Assembly: GCA_964036155.1 (NCBI GenBank)
Contig: OZ038422.1
Location: forward strand, 19,119,201 to 19,183,200
Reading direction: 5' to 3'
Length of the DNA: 64,000 nt
Source of the DNA: Diploscapter coronatus
Lineage: Eukaryota; Nematoda; Chromadorea; Rhabditida; Rhabditidae
The first letter of the stretch is position 1. Every line of letters begins with the position of its first letter. This document shows, piece after piece, positions 60,076-64,000 of this stretch. Made by a program: the position numbers and the translations under genes. The notes beneath the pieces were generated by a model. The model ran no database searches. It was not told where the DNA came from and saw only the letters and a list, made by a program, of their open reading frames with translations.

Positions 60076-61535
60076 GTAAGAAATTAAGTTGAACTTACTT
60101 AAAGATAAAAAAAAAAAACATCTAATTGTTGATTACGGTAAACTTAGCCGTGTCTCGGCGGCCGCTTTGCGACCGCCTTCGGTCCGGTTAGGTGCTTGTT
60201 TAGTTTGATCATTGATTAAGTTACTGAATTTGAATTTTGGCGAAATTTGAATTCTTTAGGAAGTCTGAATTTAGACTAAAATTTGAATTTCGGTGACATT
60301 AGAGAATGGTCATGTCTATTTTCTTTACTTTATCCCAATTCTTTCTCATTTTTCCATTCTCCTTTTCAACTTCCTAATTTTTATGGTCTTAACCAACTTT
60401 CGTCCCTAGGTCGAGTATGGTAATTAGCGATCATGACAAAACTCTTCCTTTTTAGTTAGTCCTCTAATGATGAATCTTATCAAAGCTTTCGAGAGTGCTT
60501 ATTCGTTTTGCAATCAGCATAAATTTTCGGACACATTTCGAAGAAGTATTTATGCTGATTTAATATCTCATTTTCCAAGGTAATTGTTACTGCAATGATC
60601 TTCTAATTCCTTTAGGCTTCGTACAAATCTTTTTTGCTAATATAAACTTTTCCAGCAAATATACAACCAATTGAATTGTTCTTGATCTAGTTGTTTATCA
60701 ATAATCGCCATCTCTAATCAATCAGATTTGAGATTTGGTTTCTTCCCCGCGTGTTTGTTATTCTTTCTCTCTTTATTGCTCAACCTAATCGTATCCGCTG
60801 AGTATTCATTGTTTCAGTTAGTTATGTGCAGATTTAAGGCTAGGATTCTTGGAAAATTCGTCAAATTTCTTTCTTTCTTTTTCAACACTATTTCGTTCTC
60901 AAATTGATGAATTTTCGAAGAGTTCTTTAAATTTTGCAATTATTTGACGAAAATGAGTTATTTGTCTATTTCCATTCTTTTACTTGGCAACCAGTATTTG
61001 ACGGCACGCTACGACACGATATTTTTACTAAACTACGGCACGCTTTTTAGTATATCACGGCAAGATTTCTATATGAATTAATAATGATTTTTCTATCTGA
61101 AAATATGGAATTTCTTAAATCATCTCACGTTACCCACCGTTGAGCAGATTTAGATGCATAAGAACTCAAAAAAGATAAAAAAAAATAAACGAACATAACG
61201 TGAAAAAGATATGTTGACGAAGAAAAATAATCGTGTCGTATTTTAATAGAAAGCGTGTCGTAGCATGCTGTCGTGCTACATTTACGAGCTTCTTTATTTG
61301 TTGTTGAAAACTGAGGTAAAAATAAATGTTAATTTTAAATCAACCTATAATGAAGTGAATAAGCGTAATAAGATTTATTCATTGTCACACATGGCTGAGA
61401 CTTTTAAAGGTCCTTTAATTAGAAATTGGTGAAAAACGACCCGTTATTTTTACAATTGAAAATTCAAGTATAATTTAACACTAAAGGTAGCTGAGCGAAT
61501 GTTGCATGAATTTGAAAAGCTGTACAACTAGAATC
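60076..61535. other. Convergent intergenic region
   Basis: Between PTDSS1 (+) and GPCPD1 (-). A short GC-rich patch lies at 60150-60195. 61001-61276 is bounded by inverted repeats (ACGGCACGCTACGACACGAT against its inverted partner near 61230-61274) and is probably another fold-back element. No gene is supported. Confidence 0.45.
61001..61276. repeat. Inverted-repeat element
   Basis: Arms of about 45 bases at 61001-61046 and 61230-61276, each carrying two copies of an ACGRCACGCT-like motif in opposite orientation. The core is AT-rich. Confidence 0.5.
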
Positions 61536-63958
61536 TCAACTCTGCGAGTATGAGTTGCTGCGTCGAGGCGATTTTCGTCTATCGGGAAATTGAGGTAAAG
61601 CACAAACTTCGTCCTTCTTCTGAAATATCAAGATAATTATTTGAAAGAAGTGAAAATTATGCAAGTTTTCAACAAATTCAGTACAAGACTAGGTAAAACT
61701 TACAATAACTGTTTCAAGAAAATAAATTGGAATTTGCATAATTTGATTTTATCTTTATTAGGGAAAATAGTCACTTCAGCAGACATCCTGCGTCGTGCAC
61801 CTTTGGGAGTGACTGCAGGAGCGGGGGAAGATGCAGAAAAGAGGGCCTCTTTGGATTGCTTCTCCACCACGAATATGTTCTCTCGTTTCTCCTCCATCCC
61901 AATCCTGAATTCCTTATTCTCATCATCCTTGTCTGACCCTTCTCTCTCCAATACCTGTCATAAATCAATGCATCCACATCAATGTTCTTCTTGAAATTCT
62001 GCTGCACTTCTTTCTGATCCAAGTCGTCTCCCCACACGAACTTCACCAGTCCATATCGGTCTGCCAGCTTCAGAGGCTCTTGGTCCTGCAGATATTTACT
62101 TTTTTAAATGAAATTATAGATAGCACAAAGGGCAGGTCAATTGGGACAAGATAAATGAAAATTTTGATGCGCAAAAGGCTAGCACGTTACTTATAGTCAA
62201 TTTTGCGACATTTCAATGATTCAAGAAATGCTTGTGAAGCAAAATAGAAAAACTATACAATGGACTATGTATTCTAAAATTTGCGTTTGGTTATTTTGTT
62301 TAATGAGAATCTGTTGTGACAAGCGGAATATATCATCTATAAAATTTTGTAATGGTAATGAGAAATGAAGTAATGTCAAAATTCATATTTCGTTACTTTA
62401 CAAGAAGTTGATAGACTTATAAGAAGAAAAAGCTAGGCTGTAAGATCGATGTGTTGTTTTGTTAGAAATAGCATTCAACATTTCTTACTATTAAAAATCA
62501 ATTCCCTAACACAAATGAAATCTCGAGATCTTACTTTCAAAAGTTCTTCGCTGTGGAAATTGACGCCGAGTATTTTGCACGAGGCAGCGAAATGAACGGC
62601 AATTCTGCTGCAGTCAGAGCGAATGTCCTGCAAACATACGACTATATAAAAGGTCAAAATGAATGAATGAATGAATGAATTAGTTGAAATACCTGAAAAG
62701 GCATATATCTGGTAGTGGCTCCGACCACGAGGAACAGCACGGGGTAATAATGCTGCTTCTGGGAAATGAGCACGCAAATGTCCGGGTCGAAACAGGAAAA
62801 CACGATGCGTCTTCCGCTTGCGTGTTGAGAGACTACCTGAATAGAGAAAAGTAGGTCAGATTCTTGCTTTCTACCTTTATTTTGATATAAAAATTCTGAG
62901 TTTAAAACTACTCTAGGCATTTGGATGAAAAATTCCATTCTAGGTTTCGCTATTTAGAATTTCACGAAAAATAGACTCGAACCGAAATGGAAATTTATAA
63001 AAATCAAATAATAAAATCGGAGTAAAATGGAAGGCTCGCAGATAATAAATGAAAATTCGAAACTTGCCTGCAGAATAGTGTCACAAAACGCATTTCTCTC
63101 CATGAACCCCTCGCATTCGTGCGATCCATCCTGCAATAAGTTCATCATCTTCATTTCCTCTTCAGAAAGACGACCTTCATGTACATGGGATATTTGATTT
63201 CGATGTTGAATCCGACATTTTGGTCGACAGTCTGTAGTGCCTGGGCTAGAGTGGGGAAGGGATGGTGCTCTGTCAGCAGAAGTTCCGCTTCTGAGGGAGT
63301 CACCTGTAGCAAATCATCATAATCATGACGTAAAAGAAGCGATGAAAATGAGACTTACACTGATTCCCGTTGCGCCATTGGGTTCATGAGCCATTTCCAC
63401 GTGCTGCAATGACAGTAATAAGTAAAAAAAGTGAAAGATTGATGGAAATAAATATTGCATTTGATACGATGTTTCAGTGAATTCTGTTTATGACGAGGAA
63501 AAACCAAACTATAACTTTGGGAATCTATAACTCTAAAATAGAAGCAGAGTTTTCAATTGAAAAATTCAAATAAATGAAGACTAAAATTTTTGAAATCGAT
63601 ATTTTAAGCCGTCGAACTAAAACTAACAAATAAAAAACAGGAAGCAACAAAAACACTACCTCAAAGTGCAGCAGATTGAGCTGAGCCATAGTGAGGTCCT
63701 TGACGGCGATCTTGTAGTACCTCTCCTCTTTGCTGGGATGGCTGGTCGACTCTTTGCCAGACCTGCCGGCCACGTGCACCAGCAGATGGAAGTCGTGGTA
63801 GATGATCACTTGCGCGTCCTACAATAACAGATCATCATCAAATAGCCACACATTCCCTCCTAACCTTGGTGCTTTGCACGTCGAACTCGACATAGTCACA
63901 TCCCCTGTTCGCGGCCGCATTCAGCGAATGAATCGTGTTTTCTCGTGCGATTGTCGAT
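61536..63958 (-). CDS. GPCPD1: Glycerophosphocholine phosphodiesterase GPCPD1, 3' part
   Basis: Ten exons visible (63958-63865, 63818-63660, 63403-63359, 63303-63175, 63130-63068, 62836-62693, 62627-62535, 62085-61955, 61904-61775, 61619-61536). The 5' part lies beyond 64000. GPCPD1 hydrolyses glycerophosphocholine. The visible GDPD catalytic domain shows [34 protein letters not shown] (catalytic acid/base His region), [41 protein letters not shown] and ALIYDRI. A Ser/Arg/Pro-rich tail ends NSYSQS. The intron after 63068 begins GCAAGT, a canonical GC-AG donor. The starch/carbohydrate-binding N domain expected in this family is outside the window. Confidence 0.9.
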
Positions 63959-64000
63959 CTGAAATCAATTCGAATTGTGAGAATCTTTATTGACACTTTT

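Noticed and set aside
61905..61954. Apparent frame change before the GPCPD1 C terminus
   Set aside because: A 50-base intron with GTATTG...ATTCAG joins YDR to IGMEEK in frame and matches the family.

Overview
The window reads as nuclear DNA of a small-genome invertebrate, most likely a nematode. It is AT-rich, most introns are 40-60 bases, and 3' splice sites end almost always in TTTCAG, TTTTAG or AATTTAG. Several start codons lie 0-15 bases after a strong splice acceptor that has no matching upstream exon, as expected for spliced-leader trans-splicing. All gene models were built by eye, chaining exons with GT-AG junctions and checking that phases close. For most models the exon lengths sum to a multiple of three. 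Only fragments of these genes appear as long uninterrupted reading frames.

Layout. 1-711 (-): end-truncated secreted Cys/Pro-rich protein. 2203-7687 (+): 746-residue protein with two GTPase-like domains. 8182-10994 (-): secreted cysteine-synthase-like protein without its PLP lysine. 11368-12264 (-): small secreted protein. 12782-16962 (+): nicotinic receptor alpha-type subunit. 17151-18999 (-): alpha-carbonic anhydrase. 20009-21638 (+): His/Tyr/Lys-rich secreted protein. 22079-24521 (-): kelch-repeat protein. 24522-27265: AT-rich, no convincing gene. 27266-29980 (+): 7TM receptor-like gene with one unresolved phase. 30.9-32.8 kb (-): three small ORFs. 33047-35551 (+): unrecognised 323-residue protein. 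36934-37704 (+): secreted protein with a dibasic site. 38384-39594 (+): VHL.

40043-47594 (-) holds four co-oriented housekeeping genes, in transcription order: an EF-1beta N-domain-like protein, phenylalanyl-tRNA synthetase alpha, MPDU1 and TIMM29. Close spacing and splice-acceptor-to-ATG junctions suggest an operon. 48185-55904 (+) is EDEM3 (950 residues, 25 exons) with a membrane-protein ORF inside one intron. 56795-60075 (+) is phosphatidylserine synthase. 61536-63958 (-) is the 3' part of GPCPD1, cut by the window end.

EDEM3 and MPDU1 (ER glycan handling and ERAD) and PTDSS1 and GPCPD1 (phospholipid metabolism) lie near one another, but nothing shows a shared pathway beyond the candidate operon.

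Introns and intergenic gaps carry many short non-autonomous transposon-like elements. Seven are hAT-like (termini near CAG-R-G), three of them with perfect 8-base target duplications. Three share Tc1/mariner-like ends flanked by TA. Others are plain fold-backs. One hAT-like element sits inside an older fold-back, giving a readable order of insertion.
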